Under the pieces are notes generated by a model. That model ran no database searches. It was not told where the DNA came from and saw only the letters and a list, made by a program, of their open reading frames with translations. The position numbers and the translations under genes were made by a program. A stretch of DNA of 22,716 nt from assembly GCA_016931955.1 (NCBI GenBank), contig JAFGDV010000039.1, forward strand, positions 1 to 22,716, in the 5' to 3' direction. Numbering within the stretch: position 1 is the first letter of the stretch; the number at the start of each line of letters is the position of its first letter. This DNA is from Candidatus Altarchaeota archaeon. Its GTDB lineage: Archaea; Altiarchaeota; Altiarchaeia; IMC4; QMZM01. Below are positions 14,730-21,454 of this stretch, piece after piece.

Positions 14730-15383
14730 ATGAGTTTTCTGGAGTTGATAAAGGAGGGCGTCAGCGATTTTTTTATGTTGTTGAATCCCTATAAAGTGGG
14801 TGAATTCTTTGGGAGGATGGAGGCAAAATCCGGTAGCTACATGTTCAAGTATCTTGCCTTCTTTGGTATGTCCCTCTTTTTCGGGTACTACCTGAATCTT
14901 GTCTATAAGTTGGGGTTTGAGTCTGAGAGCACCTGTTCCTCTAGTTCGTCTTTTGAGTCGGCATTTATCATCTACCTTAGCCTCTTGATCATGCCCTTTA
15001 TGGCGGGGTCGATCATATCGCTTTTCAGTAAGAACCTTGTTGGCAAGGATGTGGAGACCAACGAAATTGTTTCAATCATAGGATACCCCCTATCTGTTAT
15101 ATTGCTTACTGGCATATTTAAGGCGCATGTGCAAACAATCATCTTGCATTATCTTGGCATAGGTTATGGCCTGTATCTGCTATATAATTCAATAAACGCT
15201 AGATTCGGATTCGATAAAGCACTCATCATCTTTGTGTTCTATCTGGTAGTTAACTCGCTTATCCTGATGATCATGTTCTGGTCTGGGATCACCGTAGTCA
15301 ACTTATTCGTTGATGTCCTGCGCTTTTTAGGGATCTCTTCAAGCGACATACCAATAACCCGCATATCTCCCTGGTGCTACTGA
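14730..15383 (+). CDS. Yip1-domain-type integral membrane protein
   Basis: The 217-residue protein has an N-terminal soluble part ('FLELIKEGVSDFFMLLNPYKVGEFFGRMEAKSG') followed by about five hydrophobic segments. They begin near 'KYLAFFGMSLFFGYYLNLVY', 'AFIIYLSLLIMPFMAGSIIS', 'IIGYPLSVILLTGIF', 'LHYLGIGYGLYLLYN' and 'LIIFVFYLVVNSLILMIMFW'. The 'LLNPYKVGEFF' opening and the five-helix layout resemble prokaryotic Yip1-family proteins, whose function in archaea is unknown. A Ser/Cys-rich loop ('STCSSSSSFES') lies between the first two segments. The ATG at 14730 is the obvious start; no signal peptide is needed. It is monocistronic, between divergent thiI and a convergent coiled-coil gene. The family assignment is moderate. 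Confidence 0.75.
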   Translation: MSFLELIKEGVSDFFMLLNPYKVGEFFGRMEAKSGSYMFKYLAFFGMSLFFGYYLNLVYKLGFESESTCSSSSSFESAFIIYLSLLIMPFMAGSIISLFSKNLVGKDVETNEIVSIIGYPLSVILLTGIFKAHVQTIILHYLGIGYGLYLLYNSINARFGFDKALIIFVFYLVVNSLILMIMFWSGITVVNLFVDVLRFLGISSSDIPITRISPWCY

Positions 15384-15418
15384 GTCCCCATCAGGTCAGT
15401 TTTGGTAGTTATCCGCAT

Positions 15419-15949
15419 CTATACCTCTTTCGATTCTAGCTGTGTTTTGAGCAGGCTGATGATTGTTTTTCTTTCTTTGGCGTCTATTTCCTTGGTTGCT
15501 TCGTTGAATCTTGTTACTCGTTCTTTCTTTTCTAGGTAGAATACTATGTCGTAGATCACTCTTTTACCGTCTTCGAGCATAGCCCTTAGATGGGAGGTTG
15601 TTTCAAGGTCTGCAGTCGCTTTGATTTTGAGGATTTCATCCACGATTCTTTTTAGTTCTCTAAGCCAGTCATTGAAGTTGTTTTCTACCTTTATGTAGTA
15701 TTCTGCGTCGCCTATGGTCCATAGTCTGACGAATTCGAGTTCTTCTCTGCTTAAGTCCTCTCCTTCTCTTAGTTTTTGGATTACTTCTGTGGTCTTCTCC
15801 TTGGTCATCTCTTGGATGTATTCTCTGAGTTTGTTCTCTGTTTCATTGAAGGTCATGGCCAATCTATTGTAGGAAATCTGATCGCCTGTTTCAGTCGCCT
15901 TATCAAAATCGCCTTCTATCGGCCCACATATCTCCTCTAAAGTCGTCAT
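15419..15949 (-). CDS. Conserved-looking helical (coiled-coil) protein of unknown function
   Basis: This 176-residue protein is almost entirely helical and charged, with no signal peptide, membrane segment or catalytic motif. Its most distinctive stretch is 'LSREELEFVRLWTIGDAEYYI' followed by 'ENNFNDWLRELKRIVDEI' (about residues 65-110), which reads as a packed helical hairpin with buried Trp residues; I recall similar sequences in other archaeal hypothetical proteins but cannot name a family. The ATG at 15949 is chosen over the GTG at 15958 because the GTG lies within a near-perfect Shine-Dalgarno GGGTGATC. A TATA-like tract (GGTATTTATACC on this strand, 15999-15988) lies about 46 nt upstream. 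It sits 77 bp downstream of the radical SAM gene but probably has its own promoter. Confidence 0.78.
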   Translation of the reverse strand: MTTLEEICGPIEGDFDKATETGDQISYNRLAMTFNETENKLREYIQEMTKEKTTEVIQKLREGEDLSREELEFVRLWTIGDAEYYIKVENNFNDWLRELKRIVDEILKIKATADLETTSHLRAMLEDGKRVIYDIVFYLEKKERVTRFNEATKEIDAKERKTIISLLKTQLESKEV

Positions 15950-16026
15950 CTTGATCACCCATTAATAATAAAATATAAACCTATGCTGGTATAAATACCT
16001 TTCCAGCTATCATGGAAGGAAATCAT
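15950..16026 (-). promoter_or_regulatory. Promoter region of the helical protein; small hairpin after the radical SAM gene
   Basis: On the minus strand, a short inverted repeat TTCCA/TGGAA (16001-16017) follows the radical SAM stop. Next come the TATA-like palindrome GGTATTTATACC (15999-15988), a second AT-rich tract near 15966-15979, and the GGGTGATC ribosome-binding site (15960-15953). The hairpin is weak as a terminator. Confidence 0.4.
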
Positions 16027-16956
16027 CTAACCCCTTGTTGGTAGTTTTCTCATGTAGAATCTCCATCCCATATACCTTAGTTCTACCAGTTTTTCATCTT
16101 CAAGAAGTCTCTCTACGAGATCCCAGCCTTTGTTGTTTTTCTCCAGCAGCTTTCTTACAGCGTCTTCTCTCATTGGATGTACGGATGTGATGCTCAGGAG
16201 ATCCTCTTCGACATCTCCTGTGGAGGAGAATTCGTTGCCTTCATAGCCAATAAGATGTCTCACTTGTCTAATTTTTTCACTGAAGATCTGGTATGCTTTA
16301 TTGATTCTTTTCTCTGGTGGGGGTGTTGCCCATGCCTCTGCTGGTGGTCTCGTTGGTATAGAAAGATAGGCTATGGATGGTTTCAGTCCAGATATGAAGC
16401 CAGCTGTCTCTTTGAGCTCATCGTCGGAATCATTTACGTCATCAATCAGCATCGTCTCGGTTGTTAACTCTCCTCTAAATTCCTTGGCGAATCTTCTTAT
16501 CCCGTCGAGAATCTTTTCCAGCTCCAGGGATTTGCAGGGTCTGTTGATCTTTCTCCAGGTTTTCTCTTTTACGGCGTCGACCTTGAGGGAGACCCAGTCA
16601 GCTTTTTTCAGATCATCTATTACATCATCTCTCCAGAGCAGCGATGAATTTGTTATTACTGCAATCTTTATTCCCAGGGGCTTAAGTAGTTCGATCTCCC
16701 TTCCAAGGTTTATGTCCAGGGTCGGTTCACCGTCTGGGACGAATGTTATGTAGTTCGGTTTCTCCCTTCCTAATACTCTTTTTATCTCTGTCACCAACTC
16801 CTCTGGGGGATAAAACTCCTTTCTCTCTGCGAATGTCCCTTTCACTGCACCAAGTTGGCAGTAGATGCATGAGTAACTACAGACCTTTGGAGGGATGTTA
16901 TTCACTCCAAGGCTTCTACCAAGCCTCCTTGAGGGCACGGGGCCGTAAGCCTTCAT
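16027..16956 (-). CDS. Radical SAM protein (COG0731-like) with C-terminal helical domain
   Basis: The 309-residue protein begins 'MKAYGPVPSRRLGRSLGVNN', the signature of a widespread radical SAM subgroup usually labelled COG0731 (wyosine-synthase-like). The [4Fe-4S]-binding CxxxCxxC is 'CSYSCIYC' (Cys26, Cys30, Cys33). 'YITFVPDGEPTLD' and 'IAVITNSSLL' are typical SAM-barrel strands. A C-terminal segment of about 60 residues ('SVHPMREDAVRKLLEKNN', 'LVERLLEDEKLVELRY') resembles a winged-helix unit. True TYW1 is longer, and I do not think this protein makes wyosine. The ATG at 16956 is preferred to the GTG at 16965 by match to the family start. There is no Shine-Dalgarno; the hairpin module at 16965-16999 lies just upstream. 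It is last in the minus-strand Mrp-MinD array, separated from it by the hairpin cluster. Confidence 0.85.
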   Translation of the reverse strand: MKAYGPVPSRRLGRSLGVNNIPPKVCSYSCIYCQLGAVKGTFAERKEFYPPEELVTEIKRVLGREKPNYITFVPDGEPTLDINLGREIELLKPLGIKIAVITNSSLLWRDDVIDDLKKADWVSLKVDAVKEKTWRKINRPCKSLELEKILDGIRRFAKEFRGELTTETMLIDDVNDSDDELKETAGFISGLKPSIAYLSIPTRPPAEAWATPPPEKRINKAYQIFSEKIRQVRHLIGYEGNEFSSTGDVEEDLLSITSVHPMREDAVRKLLEKNNKGWDLVERLLEDEKLVELRYMGWRFYMRKLPTRG

Positions 16957-16999
16957 TACAAACACGCAAGGATACCGTGGACTTCAGTCCACGGAGGAA
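16954..16999 (-). repeat. Hairpin leader module, copy 1
   Basis: A 35-nt core (16965-16999) contains the palindrome CCGTGGAC-TTCA-GTCCACGG (16975-16994). Copy 2 at 22645-22679 matches at 33 of 35 bases, differing at 16972 and in the hairpin loop (16985). Between core and gene, the 8 bases CATTACAA (plus strand) are also shared; on the minus strand they read TTGTAATG, including the start codon of the radical SAM gene. The plus-strand flank contains TTAC, which is the target tetranucleotide of IS608-type elements. Confidence 0.85.
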
Positions 17000-17180
17000 C
17001 ACGCAAGACCTTTGGTCTTGAGCGTCCGCAAAATTGCAACGCGATTTTTGGGAGCCAAAACTGCCCTGCAGTTTTGCGCTGTCTGAACGTAGTTCAGCAC
17101 ATTGCGTAATACTCCTTACCTTGCGTTTGCACCTCCTTTGTTTTTGACTGTAAGTTCATACCACACCCTTTAGGGTGTGG
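16957..17180. other. Array of six hairpins between MinD/ferredoxin and radical SAM genes
   Basis: The gap carries no gene but is full of short inverted repeats: H1 16975-16994 (8-bp stem); H2 17004-17020 (CAAGACC-TTT-GGTCTTG, extendable to 17001-17025); H3 17030-17048 (AAAATTGC-AAC-GCGATTTT, one G-U); H4 17056-17076 (CAAAACTGC-CCT-GCAGTTTTG, extendable to 17053-17080); H5 17083-17097 (CTGAAC-GTA-GTTCAG); H6 17161-17180 (CCACACCC-TTTA-GGGTGTGG). The stems differ in sequence but have similar length and loops of 3-4 nt. CGCAA or TTGCG motifs recur between or beside them (16965, 17002, 17075, 17103, 17121). On the minus strand a GGAGGTGC at 17138-17131 looks like a ribosome-binding site but no open frame follows. 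The loops TTCA/TTTA in H1 and H6 recall terminal hairpins of IS200/IS605 elements. Confidence 0.8.
17161..17180 (-). repeat. 8-bp perfect hairpin overlapping the MinD stop codon
   Basis: CCACACCC-TTTA-GGGTGTGG is a perfect palindrome around a TTTA loop. On the minus strand its left arm encodes the last codons of the MinD/ferredoxin protein and the loop supplies the TAA stop (17172-17170). It may stabilise the mRNA 3' end, pause transcription, or mark the end of an inserted palindromic element. Confidence 0.75.
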
Positions 17181-18057
17181 TTGTTGATTTTTCGCATAAG
17201 TAGACGCTTAAACTTTCCCAGATTTTTTTTATGTCAATTGAAGCCTTTCCGTCAGAGAATTCAATCAACGTCTTTCCGGCTATCATCGCCTTTGTGACAA
17301 CGGGGTCGTATGGTATCCGCCCAGCTACTTCAACCCATTTTTTCCTGCAGAAGTCCTCTATTCTGTTGGTGTTCTCTTTGTTGATGTCGTATTTGTTCAC
17401 GCAGACTACTGACCTGACTTTGAAGTGGTTTGCAACATCCAGTATCCTCTCCAGGTCGTGTATCCCTGATATTGTGGGTTCTGTGACGATCAATGCTAAG
17501 TCGACTCCTGCGAGGGAGGCTATCACAGGGCAGCCGATTCCAGGGGAGCCATCTACTATTATCAGTTCTTTGTTGTATTTTTCTGTGAGTTTTTTGGCAT
17601 TTTCTTTCACGACTGTGACGAGTTTCCCGGAGGCTTCTTCCGCTATCCTCAGTTTTGCGTGCGCCATTGGTCCGTACCTTGTCTCTGATATGTAAGCATA
17701 GCCGGAGATTTTTTCTTCAAGCTTGATCGCCTCCGTAGGGCATACGTAGACGCAGGCACCGCAGCCCTCGCACCTGATCGAATCTATCTTTAGATCCTCT
17801 ATTGCATTGAATCTGCATACTTCCCCGCATTTTCCGCATTCTATGCACTTTGAATCATCCTTTATTGCCATCTTTGAGCCCTTAAATGGTTGGGTTTCCA
17901 GGATCTTCGGCTTCAGTATCAGGTGCAGGTCTGGGGCGTCCACATCACAGTCAGCTATTACTGCGTTCTTAGCTAGGGCAGCGAACGATCCCACCAAAGT
18001 GGTCTTTCCAGTACCTCCTTTTCCGCTGATAACCAAGAGCTGCTTTATCTCAGACAT
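17170..18057 (-). CDS. MinD-superfamily ATPase with inserted 2x[4Fe-4S] ferredoxin domain (copy 1)
   Basis: The 295-residue protein has a deviant Walker A 'SGKGGTGKTT' (residues 11-20) of the MinD/Mrp type. A ferredoxin insertion has cysteines 71, 74, 77, 81 and 96, 99, 102, 106, enough for two [4Fe-4S] clusters. 'KELIIVDGSPGIGCPVIASL' and 'LALIVTEPTISGIHDLERIL' are the switch regions. Such ATPases (COG1149 type) occur in pairs in ORP-type clusters, and they probably couple ATP hydrolysis to Fe-S or electron transfer. The ATG at 18057 overlaps the end of trmO by 13 bp, so translation is coupled. The C-terminal Thr-Thr-Pro and the stop codon lie within a 20-bp palindrome, so the C-terminus may have been altered by insertion of the hairpin element. 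Confidence 0.92.
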   Translation of the reverse strand: MSEIKQLLVISGKGGTGKTTLVGSFAALAKNAVIADCDVDAPDLHLILKPKILETQPFKGSKMAIKDDSKCIECGKCGEVCRFNAIEDLKIDSIRCEGCGACVYVCPTEAIKLEEKISGYAYISETRYGPMAHAKLRIAEEASGKLVTVVKENAKKLTEKYNKELIIVDGSPGIGCPVIASLAGVDLALIVTEPTISGIHDLERILDVANHFKVRSVVCVNKYDINKENTNRIEDFCRKKWVEVAGRIPYDPVVTKAMIAGKTLIEFSDGKASIDIKKIWESLSVYLCEKSTTTP

Positions 18058-18653
18058 GCTGATATACCCCCCTCTTTAAAGTGGAATCTTATGCATTCAC
18101 AGCATACGCCATGGCTGATGCACTCTATTTTGATACATGGGCAGTCAATCTTGTTAGGACAGGAAAGCCTCTCCAAATTCATTCCAGCAGACTCTTTTGT
18201 CTGCAGGTGTTTGCCCTTGATTTTGCCTTCAAGCCATCCTATCTCAATGCTTTTTCTATCATCAAATTCAGGAACATATGGTTTTATGTCCAACAGCGGC
18301 GTTCCGTCCAAGACATCGATTCCCTCCACCTTCAGGACATTTTTTTCCCGTTCTATCAGTCTTACAATGGAGAGGCCGATTGGATTCGGCCTTCTTGGGA
18401 ATCTGGTAGCGAAAACCCCCCTCAATCCAGTATCCAGGTAGGGTTTTACGTGGAGCTTGTAATCCTCTGACTTATGGAATAGGTAGAGTATTATGATGTG
18501 GGAAAATCCCTCGATGTCCTTCAAACCAGGTTCATATTCCCTGAAGACTTCAATCTTACCTATCGCCTCTGACATGGATGCCTGGATTTGTATCTCTTCA
18601 AGATTCCTGTAGGGCGAATGGATTATCCCTATTGGTTTCAGTTCAAAATTCAT
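18045..18653 (-). CDS. trmO: TrmO/TsaA tRNA N6-methyltransferase with Cys-rich C-terminal tail
   Basis: Residues 1-142 of this 202-residue protein are the TsaA/TrmO beta-barrel, which methylates N6 of t6A37 in tRNA using SAM. Evidence is 'FELKPIGIIHSPY', 'IEGFSHIIILYLFHKS', 'GVFATRFPRRPNPIGLSIVRL' and 'GIDVLDGTPLLDIKPYVPEFD'. Residues 165-202 are a separate Cys-rich tail with cysteines at 165, 171, 173, 178, 184, 185, 187 and 200 ('CISHGVCCECIRFHFKEGG', then ACLR), which resembles a small stand-alone family I recall as DUF6485. It probably binds Zn or an Fe-S cluster. The ATG at 18653 is preferred over upstream in-frame starts because the barrel begins there; it overlaps the MBL gene by 11 bp. 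Flanking MinD/ferredoxin genes raise the alternative that this TrmO-like protein acts in metal-cluster chemistry. Confidence 0.87.
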   Translation of the reverse strand: MNFELKPIGIIHSPYRNLEEIQIQASMSEAIGKIEVFREYEPGLKDIEGFSHIIILYLFHKSEDYKLHVKPYLDTGLRGVFATRFPRRPNPIGLSIVRLIEREKNVLKVEGIDVLDGTPLLDIKPYVPEFDDRKSIEIGWLEGKIKGKHLQTKESAGMNLERLSCPNKIDCPCIKIECISHGVCCECIRFHFKEGGISACLR

Positions 18654-19320
18654 TCTCCAAAACCTTTCCTGCATAGATTTCCTGATAGCCCTCAAATTCT
18701 CTCTTGAATAATCCTATTGCCAGATCCCCGGAGCAGTGGCAGGGAATCGCGTTTTTAACCCCAAGCTTCTTCAGTTCGGCTATGATCCCCAGGATCTCAT
18801 CCTCAGATTTTTCTTTGAGGTGGAAGCCTCCGAAGACCAGTGAGATCTCATCCACTAACTCTTTTGCTTTTTTTATGATCTCTACTATCCCCGGATGGGC
18901 GCAGCCTGTTATAACAGTGTCTTCAACGATCAATGATTGTTCCTTGATTCCAGGGCCGAGTTCTCCTGTCGTTATTATCCCCTCTTCTATCTCTTCCGGC
19001 TCTGAGACCTCGATCAGCTTAGCGTTTTCTCTTATCTTTGATTTAAGGGCGTCGGAAAAAGACTCCAGGATATACACTCTGAGCCCGGGATTTTTTCCTA
19101 GGATATATGGTATACCTCCAATATGGTCCCAGTGCTCGTGTGAGATGACGAGGGTGTCTATTTTTTTGGGGTCTATGTTGAGTCTCTTCATGTTGTGTTC
19201 CAGGATTTTGGCGTCGCCTCCGGTGTCGAATAAAATATTCTTATCCTCTATCAGGCAGGAGAAACCCCACGCCGCCTTCAAGTCTTTCGCCTCGTTGTCG
19301 TATAAGATTTTAAATCTCAT
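18643..19320 (-). CDS. Metallo-beta-lactamase-fold hydrolase (COG1237-like)
   Basis: The 225-residue protein has the MBL metal-site motifs 'SHEHWDHIGG' (His61, His63, Asp65, His66), 'TGCAHPGI' (His142), 'GGFHL' (His167) and 'IPCHCSGD' (His195). The start 'MRFKILYDNEAKDLKAAWGFSCLIE' and 'ILFDTGGDAKILEHNMKRL' resemble COG1237, often annotated from MJ0301 as a pterin-related (RFA-P synthase-like) enzyme; that function is not assured. The AGGTGAAGAAGG ribosome-binding region directly precedes the ATG at 19320 and overlaps the stop of the upstream MinD gene (6 bp gap). COG1237 proteins often sit next to paired MinD/ferredoxin ATPases, as here. It probably hydrolyses or senses a small molecule; the substrate is unknown. 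Confidence 0.9.
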   Translation of the reverse strand: MRFKILYDNEAKDLKAAWGFSCLIEDKNILFDTGGDAKILEHNMKRLNIDPKKIDTLVISHEHWDHIGGIPYILGKNPGLRVYILESFSDALKSKIRENAKLIEVSEPEEIEEGIITTGELGPGIKEQSLIVEDTVITGCAHPGIVEIIKKAKELVDEISLVFGGFHLKEKSEDEILGIIAELKKLGVKNAIPCHCSGDLAIGLFKREFEGYQEIYAGKVLENEF

Positions 19321-19326
19321 CCTTCT

Positions 19327-20157
19327 TCACCTATCTTTTTTGATTTTCTCAAAGACCTCCTTGAATTTTTCCTTCCACTCAGGCATCTCTTGGATGAATG
19401 GGATACCTTTTGAATACAGTTCAGCTATTTTTCTGTCATATGGAATCCTAAGTAGAATCTGGATTCCATTTTTCTTGCAGAATTCTTCAACTTCCTGATC
19501 CCCGATCCCGTCTTGGTTGATTATAACCCCTTTTCGGATTTTGAGTTTCTCAAGAACCCCTATTGCAATTTTCAGATCATATAAACCAAAGGGCGTTGGC
19601 TCGGTAACCAGTATGCAATAATCCGAGCCATGGACTGCTTCTATTACGGGGCAGGATGTTCCCGGCGGAACATCTACTATTGCTATCTTGTTTTTATCAA
19701 TTTCTTCTTTCACAGCACTTATCAGGGGGGTTGACATTGCTTCTCCGATGTTCAGTATCCCCTGTACGAATTCGATTCCATTAGATGACCCTTTTTCGAC
19801 TACGCCTATTCTCCTCTTTTTTTCTGTTATTGCCTTTTTTGGACATACTAGGGCGCATAGCCCGCAGGAGTGGCAGAGTTCTGGGAAGATCAATACGTTG
19901 TCCTCCAGTACTGCGATTGCATTGAATTCGCATGCCTTGGAGCATTTTCTACAGAAGTTGCATTTTTTCTGATCTATTTCGGGCACTGAAACAAAGCAGG
20001 GTTTTCTCTCCCTGATGTCTGGCGTCAGGAATATGTGGGCATTTGGTTCTTCTACATCGCAGTCCAGTAATTGTGCATTCTCTAGGGATAATGCCAGGTT
20101 TACGGCAACCGTTGTTTTCCCTGTTCCGCCCTTACCTGACGCCACCGAGATAATCAT
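19327..20157 (-). CDS. MinD-superfamily ATPase with inserted 2x[4Fe-4S] ferredoxin domain (copy 2)
   Basis: This 276-residue paralogue of the ATPase at 17170-18057 has Walker A 'SGKGGTGKTT' (7-16), the 'LLDCDVEEPNAHIFL' strand, and ferredoxin cysteines at 66, 69, 72, 76 and 95, 98, 101, 105. Switch segments are 'IAIVDVPPGTSCPVIEAV' and 'YCILVTEPTPFGLYDLKIAI'. Its start overlaps the methyltransferase stop as ATGA, and the MBL gene follows after 6 bp. In sulfate-reducer ORP clusters two such ATPases act together, so heterodimer formation with copy 1 is likely (inference). The ATPase and Fe-S assignments are firm; the cellular target is not known. Confidence 0.93.
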   Translation of the reverse strand: MIISVASGKGGTGKTTVAVNLALSLENAQLLDCDVEEPNAHIFLTPDIRERKPCFVSVPEIDQKKCNFCRKCSKACEFNAIAVLEDNVLIFPELCHSCGLCALVCPKKAITEKKRRIGVVEKGSSNGIEFVQGILNIGEAMSTPLISAVKEEIDKNKIAIVDVPPGTSCPVIEAVHGSDYCILVTEPTPFGLYDLKIAIGVLEKLKIRKGVIINQDGIGDQEVEEFCKKNGIQILLRIPYDRKIAELYSKGIPFIQEMPEWKEKFKEVFEKIKKDR

Positions 20158-20804
20158 TTTCTTATTTCGGCAACAATAAATGCACCGAATGGTTTAAAAA
20201 TTCTGGAGAGAATGCCCTCAAAATTTTCAAGATATCTTAAAAGGAATGGTGGGGTGAATTTAGGGGCGAATAATGTTGATTTCCACCTCTTAACTCCGAA
20301 TCTTTTCTTTAATTCAAACGGAGAAAAGAATCTTACACCCATCCAATCTCTCTCAGTTACTCTTCTTTGTAGAGCCCATAAACTGAATTTATTCAGCACA
20401 CATAAAATAATTTTCCCATCCTTCTCCAAAACCCGTTTTCCCTCTTGGATTATTTTTTCTGGGTCATCAACATATTCTAAGATGGTTATTAGAGTAACCA
20501 AATCAAAAGAATTATCCTTGAATGGCAGGTTTTTAGCATCACCAAACACGAAGTCGCATCCTTCAACCTTATTTTTAGCAATTTTTAGCATCTTCCTTGA
20601 TACATCCATCCCAACTACACCCATCCCGTTTCTCTTAAATTCTAATACATAACTTCCTGTTCCGCAGCCGATATCCAACACTTTTTTCTTTTTTTTTGGC
20701 TCTGTAAATATAAAAATCAGTTTTTTTTCTAATCTATCTGCATAACTTCCGATTGGTGTTCCATACCATGAATCATAACTCTTTGCAATCTCGTCGAAAT
20801 TCAT
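20154..20804 (-). CDS. Class I SAM-dependent methyltransferase
   Basis: The 216-residue protein has the Rossmann SAM-binding motif 'VLDIGCGTGSY' (residues 42-52), the acidic post-I motif 'VVGMDVSRKML', 'FGDAKNLPFKDNSFDLVTLI' and 'EGKRVLEKDGKIILCVLN'. It belongs to the UbiE/Methyltransf_11 type acting on small molecules, with a Lys/Phe-rich C-terminal part. It overlaps the MTH1187-like gene upstream and the MinD gene downstream, both as ATGA, so it is part of a tightly coupled operon. The substrate is unknown. The more AT-rich, Lys-rich composition of this gene and the next two, relative to their neighbours, could mean a later addition to the cluster. Confidence 0.9.
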   Translation of the reverse strand: MNFDEIAKSYDSWYGTPIGSYADRLEKKLIFIFTEPKKKKKVLDIGCGTGSYVLEFKRNGMGVVGMDVSRKMLKIAKNKVEGCDFVFGDAKNLPFKDNSFDLVTLITILEYVDDPEKIIQEGKRVLEKDGKIILCVLNKFSLWALQRRVTERDWMGVRFFSPFELKKRFGVKRWKSTLFAPKFTPPFLLRYLENFEGILSRIFKPFGAFIVAEIRK

Positions 20805-21094
20805 CTCAATGCTCTAATCTTTGACTCAATCGTAGCTTTTTTGTCTCTTCTGTCATCTATCTTTATCTCAGTGACAATCCTTTTCACACCTAATCCAAAA
20901 ATAGAATTATGTGCTTTTTTCACAGCTTTGAATAAATCCTCTAAATTTTCAGTTTCAATTATAGTCCCCATGACTTCTGGTTTAACCCTAATTCTCCCAT
21001 CTTTTTCTAATTCCTTTAATACGGCTTTCACATATTTACTAACACTGGGGGTTTTTGTTCCTATAGGGATTATACTAAATTCCGCGATAATCAT
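20801..21094 (-). CDS. MTH1187/YkoF-type thiamine-binding-like protein
   Basis: The 97-residue protein matches the MTH1187 (DUF77) family of small ferredoxin-like-fold proteins, some of which bind thiamine. Evidence is 'MIIAEFSIIPIGTKTPSVSKYVKAVLKELEK' at the N-terminus, the family's shared pattern, then 'VMGTIIETENLEDLFKAVKKAHNSIF' and 'RIVTEIKIDDRRDK'. Length is typical. The start overlaps the J-domain gene by 20 bp and its stop overlaps the methyltransferase start as ATGA. AGAGGA lies 8 nt before the ATG. Ligand and role in this operon are unknown; a link to thiamine or pterin chemistry would be guesswork. Confidence 0.9.
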   Translation of the reverse strand: MIIAEFSIIPIGTKTPSVSKYVKAVLKELEKDGRIRVKPEVMGTIIETENLEDLFKAVKKAHNSIFGLGVKRIVTEIKIDDRRDKKATIESKIRALR

Positions 21095-21431
21095 TTTTCT
21101 TTTCCTCTTTTTTATCCCCCCTTTTTCCAGGACCCCACATCCAATCCTCCTGAAAACCTTTCATATATTTTGTGTAAAAATCTTCTACCTCCTTCTCAGT
21201 AAACGAATATCTGTAGCTTCCACAGTACTCCATTATGAATTCGTAGGCTTCATTTACCTCTTTCATTTGTTTTTCACTTCTCTTTTTCTTCACCTTGCTG
21301 TATTTATCTGGATGATATTTCTTTACTAATTCTCTATAAGATTTCTTGATCTCCTCCAGAGTGGCGCTCTCTCCCAAACCCAAGGTTTTTCTTGCTTCGT
21401 TTATCCTCCTGAAATCAACTGTGTCTTCCAT
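21075..21431 (-). CDS. J-domain (DnaJ-like) protein, stand-alone
   Basis: The 118-residue protein consists of an N-terminal extension, a J domain with 'LEEIKKSYRELVKKYHPDKYS' and the essential HPD at residues 40-42, and a short basic C-terminal tail. There is no Gly/Phe region, zinc finger or client-binding domain, so it is not a canonical DnaJ; its partner would be a DnaK or another ATPase. The ATG at 21431 begins 'MEDTVDFRRINEARKTLGL'. It starts 23 bp after the NifX-like gene and overlaps the MTH1187-like gene by 20 bp. In Fe-S systems J proteins such as HscB assist cluster transfer; a comparable role here is only suggested by its neighbours. Confidence 0.88.
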   Translation of the reverse strand: MEDTVDFRRINEARKTLGLGESATLEEIKKSYRELVKKYHPDKYSKVKKKRSEKQMKEVNEAYEFIMEYCGSYRYSFTEKEVEDFYTKYMKGFQEDWMWGPGKRGDKKEEKKNDYRGI

Positions 21432-21454
21432 TTCTTTTCCGTATTTTTGGTGTA

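Noticed and set aside
16027-16956. TYW1 wyosine synthase.
   Set aside because: It shares the radical SAM CxxxCxxC and the COG label, but the protein is shorter, starts differently and lies by metal-cluster genes.
16957-17180. CRISPR array.
   Set aside because: The hairpins differ in sequence and there are no identical repeats with regular spacers; no cas gene is present.
16957-17180. Simple intrinsic terminator.
   Set aside because: Six different stems, none followed by a long T run on the minus strand, exceed what a terminator needs; archaeal termination does not require a hairpin.
18704-19498. A 264-codon plus-strand open frame.
   Set aside because: Antisense to the metallo-beta-lactamase and MinD genes, which have clear family motifs; the frame shows no domain of its own.
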